Shown here: in pieces, positions 35,097-44,087 of the stretch
Numbering within the stretch: position 1 is the stretch's first letter
Layout: each line of letters begins with the position of its first letter
NCBI RefSeq assembly: GCF_900113025.1
Contig: NZ_FONT01000002.1
Coordinates: 377,434-441,433 of the forward strand
Direction of reading: 5' to 3'
Length of the DNA stretch: 64,000 nt
Origin: Alteribacillus iranensis
GTDB taxonomy: Bacteria > Bacillota > Bacilli > Bacillales > Marinococcaceae
Made by a program: the position numbers and the translations under genes
Notes under the pieces: generated by a model
Seen by the model: the letters and a program-made list of their open reading frames with translations, nothing else
Told to the model about the DNA's origin: nothing
Database searches by the model: none

Positions 35097-35846
35097 TTAT
35101 ACTTTCTGTATTTTTTCTTCTGATATGTCCCTCAATGCTTCCTTATCAGCAATAACCGTCACGTGAGCATGATTTCTTAAAATGGAAGCAGGAGCTTCTT
35201 CGTTTATTTCTCCTTCGATACACCGGGTGATCGCCTCTCGTTTCCGCTCCCCATTTGCAAGCAGGACAATGGACCGGGCTTCCATAATCGTAGCCAATCC
35301 CATCGTTAAAGCATGGGTCGGGACGTCTTCTTTTTTGTCAAAGAAACGCGAATTGACTTCCCGCGTGTTCGCTGTTAAACGGACGACTTGCGTTCTAGAC
35401 TGAAACGGGGTTCCTGGCTCGTTGAACGCGATGTGTCCGTTTTCCCCAATGCCAAGAAGTTGAAAGTCGATGCCTCCTACCTGTTGTATGAGCGCTTCAT
35501 ACCGTTGGGCTTCTTCTTCAGGATCAGGGGCATCCCCTCTCGGTAAATTAGTCTGCGACGGTTCCAGCCCTAAAGGGGTGAAGAAATGCTGTTTCATGTA
35601 AGCGTGATAGCTCATTGGATGACTCGGGGCAAGCCCTACGTATTCGTCTAAATTAATCGTCGTCAACTTGGTAATATCAAGCTTTCTTTCATGTACCTGT
35701 TCAATAAACGTTCGGTACGTTCCTTCTGGTGTGCTCCCTGTCGCAAGCCCGAAAACTGCGTGTGGTTTTTCTTTTAAGCAATCTATCATTTTCTCAGCTG
35801 CTATGCTGCTCATTTCCTCAGTATCGTTTACTTGAATGATATTCAT
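35097..35846 (-). CDS. nagB: Glucosamine-6-phosphate deaminase
   Basis: A 249-residue enzyme converting glucosamine-6-phosphate to fructose-6-phosphate and ammonia. AVFGLATGSTPEGTY is the phosphate-binding signature, INLDEYVGL holds the proton-shuttling Asp region, and LLGIGENGHIAFNEPGTPF is the NagB/SugI motif with the catalytic His and Glu. Length fits the family. There is no nagA or nagR next to it, unlike the common nag operon, so the rest of amino sugar use must be elsewhere. The start ATG has AAAGGA upstream. Confidence 0.95.
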   Translation of the reverse strand: MNIIQVNDTEEMSSIAAEKMIDCLKEKPHAVFGLATGSTPEGTYRTFIEQVHERKLDITKLTTINLDEYVGLAPSHPMSYHAYMKQHFFTPLGLEPSQTNLPRGDAPDPEEEAQRYEALIQQVGGIDFQLLGIGENGHIAFNEPGTPFQSRTQVVRLTANTREVNSRFFDKKEDVPTHALTMGLATIMEARSIVLLANGERKREAITRCIEGEINEEAPASILRNHAHVTVIADKEALRDISEEKIQKV

Positions 35847-35874
35847 TGTCGTTCATCCTTTCTCGCATGAAGAG

Positions 35875-35904
35875 AGCTTCCTGGTCAGCAGTAGTCAGGA
35901 AGCT
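35875..35904 (-). terminator. Hairpin after aroK
   Basis: Perfect 9-bp stem AGCTTCCTG/CAGGAAGCT ten bases beyond the aroK stop. The T-run is weak. Confidence 0.6.
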
Positions 35905-35913
35905 TATTGTCCC

Positions 35914-36423
35914 TCATGACATCTTTTCCATGATGATTTCAGTCACTTCTTCTGGCGTCGTACGGTCGGTCAACACGTGATGCGTACAGTGACGATACGT
36001 ATCGTGACGAGAGTCGAAAAGCTTTTGAATCTCCTCTAGGCTTTTCTCCTGCAACAGAGGACGTCCCTCCTTCAGCTCCTCCATACGTTCAAGCCACTGC
36101 TCCCAGGAAATATCGAGAAAGATGACGGTACATTCTTTGAGGCAAGCCTCTCGAATCTCTGGCTGCATATACGCTCCTCCCCCGAGAGAGAGAATGTTTT
36201 TCTTCGTGTTACGGCAATAATCAATGGTTATTCGCTTCTCTATTTCTCGAAAAGCCACTTCCCCTTCCGCCGCAAAAATATCTGGTATGGTCCGGCCCGT
36301 TTCCTTCTCAATGACACGGTCCATATCTAAAAATTCTCGCTGCAGTCGATCGGCAAGCAACTCCCCTACTGTCGTTTTACCGACACCCATAAATCCAATC
36401 AATACGAGGTTGTTATCATCCAT
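35914..36423 (-). CDS. aroK: Shikimate kinase
   Basis: A 169-residue enzyme phosphorylating shikimate in aromatic amino acid synthesis. LIGFMGVGKTTVGELLA is the Walker A, FLDMDRVIEKETGRTIPDIFAAEGE covers the substrate-binding Asp and Arg region, ILSLGGGAYM is the second shikimate loop, and LKEGRPLLQE is the lid with its Arg. ATG at 36423 with AAGGAG is preferred to the frame opening at 36495. It is alone, not with other aro genes, and divergent from the SEC-C gene. Confidence 0.93.
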   Translation of the reverse strand: MDDNNLVLIGFMGVGKTTVGELLADRLQREFLDMDRVIEKETGRTIPDIFAAEGEVAFREIEKRITIDYCRNTKKNILSLGGGAYMQPEIREACLKECTVIFLDISWEQWLERMEELKEGRPLLQEKSLEEIQKLFDSRHDTYRHCTHHVLTDRTTPEEVTEIIMEKMS

Positions 36424-36546
36424 GAGGATGTCTCCTTTTTTTCTTTTATCGTAGCGGTAGGGAGATTGCACGGTCAAGATGAAAATTTCTTCCACGCCAG
36501 GATCTGTGGTAAAGTAAAACTATACTTAAATGATGGTGGTGTATGT

Positions 36547-37629
36547 ATGGCAGTGGGAAGAAATGAACCGTGCCCCTGTGGCAGCGGTAAAAAATATAAA
36601 AAGTGTTGTATGAATAAAGTGACGTCTATTACGTATACAGGGAAAGACATTACATGGATTCAAGGCCAATCTTTCCAATATATTATGAATCATTCTCCAG
36701 CCTCGTTCCAGCATTATATGGCAGATTCGTTGGAAGAAGAAGCGTTTATTCATCTGAATGATGAGTCGGAAACGCAGTTGTTTACGCTTCTTTATTTTGG
36801 CCATTACCTTTTGGAACGCGGCGATGAAGAAATGAAGCTGCTGGCTGATGCCCCAATCTGGAATGTGAAACAACGGCATTTATTAAAATCTTGGCAGCAT
36901 CAAGCGGTGTTTTCGTTGTTTCAGTTGGAGGAATGGTCTGGGTCGTCCATGCAGGCAACAGATTTGGCGAGCGGTAAATCGTATCAGGTGGAGCTCCCGT
37001 CTGATTATCCGCCTGGCCCGGCTGGACTTGGTTTTCTCGGCCTTGTCCCTGTCCAAGGAAAATGGTTTGCATTCGGCGTCCCTTATATGATCGTGACCCG
37101 CCCCGAACGAGAAACGGCGGAAATGGAAAAGTATGATGTATTTGTGGAAGCATTTCAGCTATCCGCTCGTGATGCATATCAACGATTAGAGAAAGAGGAA
37201 AAAGAGAAATTGTTCCCTGCATTGTTGAATGATTACTTCTCGCATTTGAGAGAAGAGCGTTTAGCAAGCGAAGAAGATACTTCCGTAAACCAAAACATAA
37301 CGGCAGACCATTCATGGAGCGAAGACGAACAAGATGTCTTTCGTCTGTTCACTGAAAAAGCAGAGCCAGAGCTTCGAGAAAACAATGGCATAGCTGAAGC
37401 TGAGAAGACATGGGTCACGTTTTGCTCTCAGACCTCTCCTGTTATTCGAAAGAAAGAAGTGTTTGCGGCGGCCTTAGAATACTATGTAGGGAAACATAGT
37501 CTCGCCCTCGAGAACGTGACACAGAAAAAGCTTGCGGAGAAATATGACGTCTCCCCGACAACGATTTCCAAACGGGTGAGAGACATAGATGCAGTGTTAT
37601 CTGATGCGCTAGACACCGTTGGGAAATAA
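36547..37629 (+). CDS. SEC-C zinc-motif protein with C-terminal HTH-like segment
   Basis: A 360-residue protein. Residues 1-20 are the SEC-C metal-binding motif as found at the SecA C-terminus (GRNEPCPCGSGKKYKKCC). The long middle has no recognised domain; the last 50 residues contain NVTQKKLAEKYDVSPTTISKRVRDIDAVL, which reads as a helix-turn-helix. Proteins of this layout occur singly in Bacillaceae without a known role; nucleic-acid or ribosome association would be an inference. An upstream frame from 36466 is open, but ATG at 36547 puts the SEC-C motif at the true N-terminus. Confidence 0.8.
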   Translation: MAVGRNEPCPCGSGKKYKKCCMNKVTSITYTGKDITWIQGQSFQYIMNHSPASFQHYMADSLEEEAFIHLNDESETQLFTLLYFGHYLLERGDEEMKLLADAPIWNVKQRHLLKSWQHQAVFSLFQLEEWSGSSMQATDLASGKSYQVELPSDYPPGPAGLGFLGLVPVQGKWFAFGVPYMIVTRPERETAEMEKYDVFVEAFQLSARDAYQRLEKEEKEKLFPALLNDYFSHLREERLASEEDTSVNQNITADHSWSEDEQDVFRLFTEKAEPELRENNGIAEAEKTWVTFCSQTSPVIRKKEVFAAALEYYVGKHSLALENVTQKKLAEKYDVSPTTISKRVRDIDAVLSDALDTVGK

Positions 37630-37640
37630 CCTTAGTTTCT

Positions 37641-38044
37641 TCTACCAGTACACATAACCGTTGAAGACAGTGTTGTAAACATGGAACTTCTCCAACTGGT
37701 AGAAATTGGGCTGCGGGCTATATGCCAGCAGCTCTTTTTTGATGTTCACGTAAAACCTAACCTGTTTCCCTCTAGACTTGGCGAGAAACTAAGTCTTCGT
37801 CTTTTCCTCTATTTCCATTCCCTTATTCTCTATCGTATTCAGTGATCGAATGTCCTTTGTACATGTATCAATACCTTTCTACCCCGACACAGCTAGCTAC
37901 ACCTGCATCGCTACACGTGTAGCGAAAACAAACATTGTTGCTGTCAGTCGGCGCAAAAATTTTGAATATACTGTCTGTTTTACTTCATTAAAAAATAATT
38001 TTTGTATTCTTGTGAGATTTCTTGTGGCAAGTCTCCTCTGCACG
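37641..38044 (+). other. Intergenic before the Family A block, with an 18-bp palindrome
   Basis: It holds a long-loop inverted repeat TCTACCAGT/ACTGGTAGA (37641-37703) after the SEC-C gene and the perfect palindrome TCGCTACACGTGTAGCGA at 37908-37925. A half-copy GCTACAC lies 14 bp upstream of that site (37896-37902). The palindrome could be an activator-binding site for the acx operon, though it is almost 800 bp from its promoter. No gene is seen; the 184-residue frame starting at 37850 is not coding. Confidence 0.5.
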
Positions 38045-38690
38045 TCTCATGAGCTTGTCGCGGGCCCACAGATGAATGTTTCTTTTGCTAAAAGCGCAAA
38101 CGGTCCTGTTTGCAACGCAAAAGTCAGCACATCCTGTGCAAGCCAGTTCGACGTTGTCTCAGGAACTTCCGCAGGAGGCGGTGGCTTCTACGTTGACCAC
38201 ACGATGTGGGCGGTTTTAGTAGAAGTTCCTTTTTCTTTAGTCGAACTTCCTTACACGCCTCCGCTTTTCTTGTTGTCTAGCTTCAGTGCCCAGCCGCTCG
38301 GGGTTTCTTCGGTGCAGTCAATGAAAGGAAGAGCACCTTTCTTTGCTGCCCCTCCAGAACCTGTCGCGGCTAAGCAGGGCACTTACGCTTTTCTATCTGT
38401 CTAGTTGCGGCGTCCAGCTGCTCGGGAGGCCCACACGATGTGGGTCAGATCGGCGTTGTCTCAGGACGAGACGGTTTTAGCCGATCATCTATAATCGTCT
38501 TCCCCTCCGGCCATCGGGATGGCCTGTATTCGAAGGATCACCGCCTAAATACTCCACGTCCTGTGGAAACGGCGGTGCTAGTACATCCTGTACGTCGGAA
38601 CCTGTCGCGGGCCCACACGACGTGGGTCAGTTCGACGTTGTCACAGGACGTGACGTTCTTAGTCGAACTTCCTTACACGCCTCCGCTTTT
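38045..38690 (-). repeat. Family A mosaic hairpin repeat, largest copy
   Basis: Oriented opposite to the 9-kb copy. Hairpins: 38430-38444 (CCCAC/GTGGG), 38458-38472 (GTCTC/GAGAC), 38554-38566 (CCAC/GTGG), 38581-38593 (GTAC/GTAC), 38612-38626 (CCCAC/GTGGG) and 38640-38654 (GTCAC/GTGAC), all with AGGAC/ACGAT/ACGAC-type loops or their complements. Two of them have matching outer stems, GATCGGC/GCCGATC (38448-38454 with 38480-38486) and GTTCGAC/GTCGAAC (38630-38636 with 38662-38668). The block ends directly against the acx sigma-54 promoter. Confidence 0.87.
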
Positions 38691-38696
38691 CTGTTT

Positions 38697-38712
38697 TGGC
38701 ACGCTATTTGCA
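38697..38712 (+). promoter_or_regulatory. Sigma-54 (-24/-12) promoter of acxABC
   Basis: TGGCAC, 5 nt, TTGCA: an exact match to the RpoN consensus with the invariant GG and GC in the right spacing. Transcription should begin near 38723, about 30 bp before the TTG start of acxA. A sigma-54 activator gene of the matching type lies downstream at 44088-46040. Confidence 0.9.
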
Positions 38713-38751
38713 ATTTACATGGGCACATCCAAAAAAAGGAGGAGAAGGTAT

Positions 38752-40890
38752 TTGGCAAAATCACAAATTCTTGCAATTGATGCTGGCGGCACAATGACAG
38801 ACACGTTCATTATTGATGAAAAAGGAGAATTTGTCGTTGGGAAAGCTCAAACGACACCTAAGGATGAGCATATTGGTCTCATGAATTCTTCTAAAGATGC
38901 GTTGGATCAATGGGGGGCCACGGTAGAAGATGAGTTTCCTAACTTATTAGCAGGTGTCTACTCTGGTACGGCCATGCTTAACCGCCTTGTATCCCGGGTT
39001 GGTTTACGGGTGGGACTCGTCCTGAATAAAGGAACCGAAGATATGCACCGGATGGGACGGGGACTCCAGTCTTTTCTCGGGTACTCCTATTCCGACCGCG
39101 TCCATATTAACACTCACCACTTTGATGAACCCCTCGTCCCTCGTAAATGGACAGTCGGAGTAACCGAACGAGTCGATATGTTTGGTAATGTGGTGATCCC
39201 TCTCTATGAACATGAAGTGGAAGGCGCCATCCAAAAGTTAATTGATGAAGATGTCGAAGCGATCGTTATTAGTTTATTGCATTCCTACACATATCCTGAT
39301 CATGAACGAAAAATTCGCGATATCGCAACACGTATGATCACGGAACAAAATAAAAATATCAAAATATTTGCTACGGCTGATTACTATCCGGTTCGGAAAG
39401 AATCTCACCGGACGAATACAACGATCGTTGAAGCGTATGCGGCCGAACCATCTCGAGAAACGTTAGCAAACCTTGATAAAGCGTTGCGTGAAAACGGCAC
39501 TGATTTTAATTTACGCATTATGGCAAGCCACGGTGGAACGATCAGTATTGAAGCGAATGAACTGGCCCGCACGTGCGTTTCGGGTCCGATCGGCGGCATG
39601 GTGGGCGCGAAATATTTAAGTGACAATTTAGGGATTAAAAATGTAGCCTGCTCCGATATTGGAGGCACTAGTTTTGATATTGGTCTCATTACCCAAGGAG
39701 ATTTGGATATTGAATCAAGCCCGGATATGGCACGTCTTGTGTTGTCGTTACCACTCGTTTCCATGGACACTACCGGAGCGGGAACAGGCAGTTATGTCCG
39801 CATCGATCCAAACTACGGAAACTTAACGTTAGGTCCGGACAGCGCAGGCTCGCTCGTCGGTGTATGTAATCCAGACAGCGGCATTGAAACAGTAACAGTC
39901 TCTGATTGTCACGTCGTGTTAGGACTCATCAACCCGGACAATTTTATTGGCGGAACGATTAAACTGTCACGTGAAAAAGCGTATCAAGCGGTAAAAGAAC
40001 AAGTGGCGGACCCGCTTGGATTGTCAGTAGAAGATGCTGCCTTCGGTGTTACTGAACTACTAGAATCTCAATTGAAAAACTATTTGGAATCCATGATTTT
40101 AGGAAAAGGCTTCTCCCCTTCTCAATATGCATGCTTCTCTTACGGCGGAGGTGGCCCTCTTCATACAGCAGGATATACAAAAGGGCTTGGATTTGAAGAT
40201 ATTCTTATCCCTGCTTGGGCTGCTGGTTTTTCTGCCTTTGGGTGCGGCGCTGCTGACTTTGAGTACCGTTACGATAAAACACTAGACCTTAACCTCCCTG
40301 AAAAAGCAACGGAAAAAGAAATTTTAGCCGTAGGGAAAGAACTGCAAGCAGCTTGGGATGAACTAAAAGGACACGTTGGTGATGAATTTAAGAAAAATGA
40401 ATATACCGAAGATGATGTGGATTACCGCCTGTTTTTCCGCATGCAATACCAAGGCCAGCTAAACGACTTAGAGATTGAAGCGCCGATTAGTGCATTCAAA
40501 GATGTGAGTGACTACTACGCACTCGTAAAAGCGTTTGAAGACATGTATACGCGTGTCTACGCCAAATCTGCCTTATCTCCTGAATTAGGTTACTCCATCA
40601 CGGGAGCTATCGTTCGCGGTGTCGTTGACGTTCCACTTCCAAAAATACCACAAGAACCTCTATCTAGTCCCATACCACCCGATGAAGCATTCCTGGGGAA
40701 TCGCCCTGTATATTGGGATGGAGAGTGGATCCAGGCAGACATTTATGAAATGGAAAAATTGTTACCTGGAAACAAAATCGGATCGTTATCGATCATTGAA
40801 TCAACGGCCACGACCCTCGTTATTCCACCTGGATTTGAGACGTACTTGGATGAGAACCGCATTTTCCATTTGAAAGAATTAAACAAATAA
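38752..40890 (+). CDS. acxA: Acetone carboxylase beta subunit (HyuA-like)
   Basis: A 712-residue member of the hydantoinase/oxoprolinase A family; acetone carboxylase beta subunits are about 717 residues. LAIDAGGTMTDTFIIDEKG is the N-terminal nucleotide-binding loop of the ASKHA fold, and CSDIGGTSFDIGLIT and SYGGGGPLHTAGYTKGLG are further family motifs. With AcxB and AcxC it makes acetoacetate from acetone and bicarbonate with ATP. The frame is open from 38440, but that part is repeat DNA; TTG at 38752 follows AGGAGG by nine bases and lies after the predicted sigma-54 transcription start, which rules out ATG 38719. Confidence 0.93.
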   Translation: MAKSQILAIDAGGTMTDTFIIDEKGEFVVGKAQTTPKDEHIGLMNSSKDALDQWGATVEDEFPNLLAGVYSGTAMLNRLVSRVGLRVGLVLNKGTEDMHRMGRGLQSFLGYSYSDRVHINTHHFDEPLVPRKWTVGVTERVDMFGNVVIPLYEHEVEGAIQKLIDEDVEAIVISLLHSYTYPDHERKIRDIATRMITEQNKNIKIFATADYYPVRKESHRTNTTIVEAYAAEPSRETLANLDKALRENGTDFNLRIMASHGGTISIEANELARTCVSGPIGGMVGAKYLSDNLGIKNVACSDIGGTSFDIGLITQGDLDIESSPDMARLVLSLPLVSMDTTGAGTGSYVRIDPNYGNLTLGPDSAGSLVGVCNPDSGIETVTVSDCHVVLGLINPDNFIGGTIKLSREKAYQAVKEQVADPLGLSVEDAAFGVTELLESQLKNYLESMILGKGFSPSQYACFSYGGGGPLHTAGYTKGLGFEDILIPAWAAGFSAFGCGAADFEYRYDKTLDLNLPEKATEKEILAVGKELQAAWDELKGHVGDEFKKNEYTEDDVDYRLFFRMQYQGQLNDLEIEAPISAFKDVSDYYALVKAFEDMYTRVYAKSALSPELGYSITGAIVRGVVDVPLPKIPQEPLSSPIPPDEAFLGNRPVYWDGEWIQADIYEMEKLLPGNKIGSLSIIESTATTLVIPPGFETYLDENRIFHLKELNK

Positions 40891-40907
40891 GATAGGAGGT
40901 TATCTTT

Positions 40908-43184
40908 TTGAAAACAATCGAAGAGATTCAAAATAAGAAAGTACCGATTGGTTGGGATGGAAAAACGTTAAAGGAAATGAGAGCCGAGATTGATAGAGTA
41001 AGTAAAGAAACAGGATATTACGCCGGTCTTGAAGAGTTAACGTTTAAAGAGGCGGATCCGATCCGATTTGAAAAAATATTCTCTAAACTTCGCGGCGGGG
41101 TCGTTCATGCGAGAGAAACAGCGAAAAAAGTTGCGGCTTCTCCTATTGTTGAACAAGAAGGGGAACTATGCTTTAGCTTATATACACCAGAAGCCGATTC
41201 CATCGTTACGTCCACCGGTATTATCATCCACGTGGGAACCATGGGTGCCGCCATCAAATTCATGATTGATAAAGATTATGAAGACAATCCTGGTATTAAT
41301 GACGGTGACATCTTCTGTAACAATGATAACCACGTCGGTAACGTGCATACGTGTGACGTTCATACCCTCGTTCCGATTTTCTGGGAAGGAGAACTGCTCG
41401 GATGGGTCGGAGGAGTAACTCACGTTATTGATACGGGAGCTTCTGGACCGGGAAGCATGCCGATGGGACCTGTTCAACGTTATGATGACGGCTACCAGAT
41501 CACTTGCCGGAAAGTTGGAGAAAATGACGAATTGTCCAAAGACTGGCTGCTAGAGAGTACTCGTTCTGTACGTGGTTCTAAGTATTGGACATTGGACGAG
41601 AAGACACGCGTCGCCGGTTGTCATATGATTCGTGACTTAGTTCTCGACGTCATTGAAGAAGAAGGCGCAGATAATTATAAACAATTCATGCGCGAAATTA
41701 TTGAAGATGGCCGCCGTGGCTTCGTCAACCAAGTAAAAACGATGACGATTCCTGGTACGTATCGTGCCGCTTCATTTATCGATGTGCCATTTGAAGGACT
41801 CGATTTGCCTAAGTTTGCCCAACAAGACTCTATCATTCATACCCCATCCGAAATAAAGATTCATAAAGATGCCCATTTAGAAATTGACTTTGAGGGGTCC
41901 AGCCGTTGGGGATGGCACCCGTTCAACGCCACACCTGTATCGATAACGAGCGGTATTTGGGTAATGCTTGCACAAACTCTCGTTCCAAATGATCGAATCA
42001 ATGACGGTGCCTATTACGCTAGCAGCTTCGGTATTCCGTTAGGGTCATGGTTTAGCCCGGATGATATTCGATCTGCCCACTCAAACACATGGCACGGTCT
42101 CGTTGCAGGGTGGACACCGCTCTGGCGCGGACTGAGCCGCGGATATTGGGGCCGAGGATTTTTAGAAGAAATCAATGCCGGGAACGCTCACACGTCGAAC
42201 TGGCTGCAAGGTGGCGGGTACGACCATCACGGCGAATTGTCCGCTTTAAACAGTTTTGAATCCGCAGCCTGCGGGGTAGGCGCAAGCGCTGTAAAAGATG
42301 GAATTAGCCACTCCGCTGCTTTATGGAATCCAGAAGGCGATATGGGCGATATGGAAATTTGGGAAGTTCTTGAACCTCTCATCTTCATGGGAAGAGAAAT
42401 ATTACCTGGTTCCGGAGGCCCCGGTAAATATCGCGGTGGGAATGGCTGGCAATCCTTGCGTCTTGGCTGGGGTGCGAAAGAATGGACCATGTTGGTTGCA
42501 GGTTCAGGAGCCATGGCCACAGACTGCGGTTTAATGGGGGGTTACCCAGGTGCTGCTGGTTACCGCTTCAGTGCGTACAACACCGACTTGAAAGAACGGA
42601 TTGAAAAGAGATTACCTCTTCCACTCGGCGGAGATACCGATCCAGACGATCCAGGCTACGAGAAGAACTTAAAGGCAGAAACAATCAATCGTGACAGACA
42701 GGCCGTGACGACACAAGAAGAGTTCGGCGATTATGATCTCATGTTGAATTACCTGCGCGGGGGTCCAGGGTTCGGCGATCCATTAGATAGAGATCCGAAA
42801 GAGGTAGAAAACGATTTAAATGAACGGTTTATTTTACCTCGCTTTGCTGAAAGCACGTTCGGTTGCGTGTACGAAGAGAAAGACGGTGAATTTGTCGTTG
42901 ATCTTAAAGCAACCAAAGAAAAGCGGAAAGAAATGCGCAAACAACGCTTAGAAAAAAGTGTCCCAACGAAAGAATGGATGAAAGAGGAAAAGAAACGCAT
43001 TTTGAACAAAGATGCTTCCAAGCAAGTCCAACTCATGTTCGCAGAAAGCTTCGCCTTAAGTAAAAAATTCACCGATGATTTTAAAGAATTTTGGGATATC
43101 GGCGAAGACTGGATGGTTTATGAAGATGACTTAAACGTGACGAAACTGGGAAGACACATTAATCGTTTTAAAGACAATCAATAA
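40908..43184 (+). CDS. acxB: Acetone carboxylase alpha subunit (HyuB-like)
   Basis: A 758-residue hydantoinase B/oxoprolinase family protein, matching acetone carboxylase alpha subunits in length (about 770). Marks include DGDIFCNNDNHVGNVHTCDV with metal-type His/Asp residues, FWEGELLGWVGGVTHVIDTGASGPGSMP, ETRHAM-like regions absent, and ILPGSGGPGKYRGGNGWQSLR near residue 500. The start is TTG at 40908 with AGGAGG eight bases upstream, 17 bp after acxA. It forms the heterohexameric carboxylase with the beta and gamma subunits. Confidence 0.92.
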   Translation: MKTIEEIQNKKVPIGWDGKTLKEMRAEIDRVSKETGYYAGLEELTFKEADPIRFEKIFSKLRGGVVHARETAKKVAASPIVEQEGELCFSLYTPEADSIVTSTGIIIHVGTMGAAIKFMIDKDYEDNPGINDGDIFCNNDNHVGNVHTCDVHTLVPIFWEGELLGWVGGVTHVIDTGASGPGSMPMGPVQRYDDGYQITCRKVGENDELSKDWLLESTRSVRGSKYWTLDEKTRVAGCHMIRDLVLDVIEEEGADNYKQFMREIIEDGRRGFVNQVKTMTIPGTYRAASFIDVPFEGLDLPKFAQQDSIIHTPSEIKIHKDAHLEIDFEGSSRWGWHPFNATPVSITSGIWVMLAQTLVPNDRINDGAYYASSFGIPLGSWFSPDDIRSAHSNTWHGLVAGWTPLWRGLSRGYWGRGFLEEINAGNAHTSNWLQGGGYDHHGELSALNSFESAACGVGASAVKDGISHSAALWNPEGDMGDMEIWEVLEPLIFMGREILPGSGGPGKYRGGNGWQSLRLGWGAKEWTMLVAGSGAMATDCGLMGGYPGAAGYRFSAYNTDLKERIEKRLPLPLGGDTDPDDPGYEKNLKAETINRDRQAVTTQEEFGDYDLMLNYLRGGPGFGDPLDRDPKEVENDLNERFILPRFAESTFGCVYEEKDGEFVVDLKATKEKRKEMRKQRLEKSVPTKEWMKEEKKRILNKDASKQVQLMFAESFALSKKFTDDFKEFWDIGEDWMVYEDDLNVTKLGRHINRFKDNQ

Positions 43185-43196
43185 AGGAGGATGGTT

Positions 43197-43709
43197 ATGG
43201 CCGACTACAAATACGATCATAAAGTAATTAATGAACTGGTCGAAGGGACATTAGAGTGGTATCAAATTAAAAACATGATGTCTAGTCATAAAGATGCCGA
43301 ACGTTTTAAAGTCTACCGGGAAGTCATGCAAGAGAGAGTCTCCTGGGATGACCCTATCCTATTACCACTCGGACTCCACTTATATATCGTATTAAAAGAA
43401 AATGGAGATCGGATCGTGAAATGCGATTGCGGTCACGAATTCTGCGATTATCAAGAAAACTGGAAAGTTCACGCGAATATATTTATCCGGGATGACGAAG
43501 AAAAAATGAATGAGATTTATCCCGTATTAATGGCACCTGATCCAGAATGGCAAGTGATCCGTGAATATTACTGCCCAAGTTGTGCCGCACAGTTAGAAGT
43601 AGAAGCCGTCACTCCTTGGTATCCTGTGATCCACGACTTTGAACCGGATATCGATACGTTTTACAAAGATTGGGTCAAGCTTCCTCTCCCTGAAGTGAAA
43701 TCAAAGTAG
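43197..43709 (+). CDS. acxC: Acetone carboxylase gamma subunit
   Basis: A 170-residue protein of the acetone carboxylase gamma family (usual length about 168). It carries a zinc-type Cys set, KCDCGHEFC near residue 80 and YYCPSCAAQLEVE near residue 125. The gamma subunit distinguishes acetone carboxylase from hydantoinases, which have only A and B type subunits, so it settles the operon identity. ATG at 43191 abuts its AAAGGAGG site; ATG at 43197 is preferred. It is 12 bp after acxB. Confidence 0.94.
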   Translation: MADYKYDHKVINELVEGTLEWYQIKNMMSSHKDAERFKVYREVMQERVSWDDPILLPLGLHLYIVLKENGDRIVKCDCGHEFCDYQENWKVHANIFIRDDEEKMNEIYPVLMAPDPEWQVIREYYCPSCAAQLEVEAVTPWYPVIHDFEPDIDTFYKDWVKLPLPEVKSK

Positions 43710-43734
43710 ATTCTAAGAACTGGTGAGGGCGCCC

Positions 43735-43970
43735 GCTCGGTGTAAAGAACGCGGGCACGGGCGCCTTTCGCTTTTCTATCTGTCTAACTGCGGTGTCCAG
43801 CCACTCGGGAGGCCCACACGATGTGGGTCAGATCGGCGTTGTCTCAGGACAAGACGGGTTTAGCCGATCATCCACCTGGTCCAGTCAAAGAAAGCAAAAG
43901 GCGGCTTTCTTCGCTTGCCCTCCAGAACCTGTCGTGGCTGATCGGGACGCCTCCGCTTTTCTTGCCAACG
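43735..43970 (-). repeat. Family A repeat after acxC
   Basis: Same orientation as the 38-kb block. Hairpins: 43813-43827 (CCCAC/GTGGG) and 43841-43855, where GTCTC AGGAC AAGAC has lost one pair. Both outer arms GATCGGC (43831-43837) and GCCGATC (43863-43869) are intact. It contains the same CCTCCAGAACCTGTCG segment as 38.35 kb. Confidence 0.8.
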
Positions 43971-44003
43971 TGTTATCCTTTCCCGCATTACACGATACAC
44001 ATG

Positions 44004-44054
44004 AAAAGAGACTGTAAATGGGGGTAACATCCTCCCATACAGTCTCTTATTTTT
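44004..44054. terminator. Bidirectional terminator between acxC and acxR
   Basis: AGAGACTGTA...GGGGG pairs with CCTCCC...TACAGTCTCT; AAAA precedes and TTATTTTT follows. It serves both convergent units. Confidence 0.88.
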
Positions 44055-44087
44055 ATAAATATTTGTTACGAGAGATAGAAATGACTG

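Noticed and set aside
37850..38404. 184-residue plus-strand ORF
   Set aside because: Most of it is Family A repeat DNA, with no ribosome site and no family resemblance.
38440..38751. 104-residue N-terminal extension of AcxA, and ATG 38719
   Set aside because: The extension is repeat DNA upstream of the sigma-54 promoter; ATG 38719 lies before the predicted transcription start and has no ribosome site.
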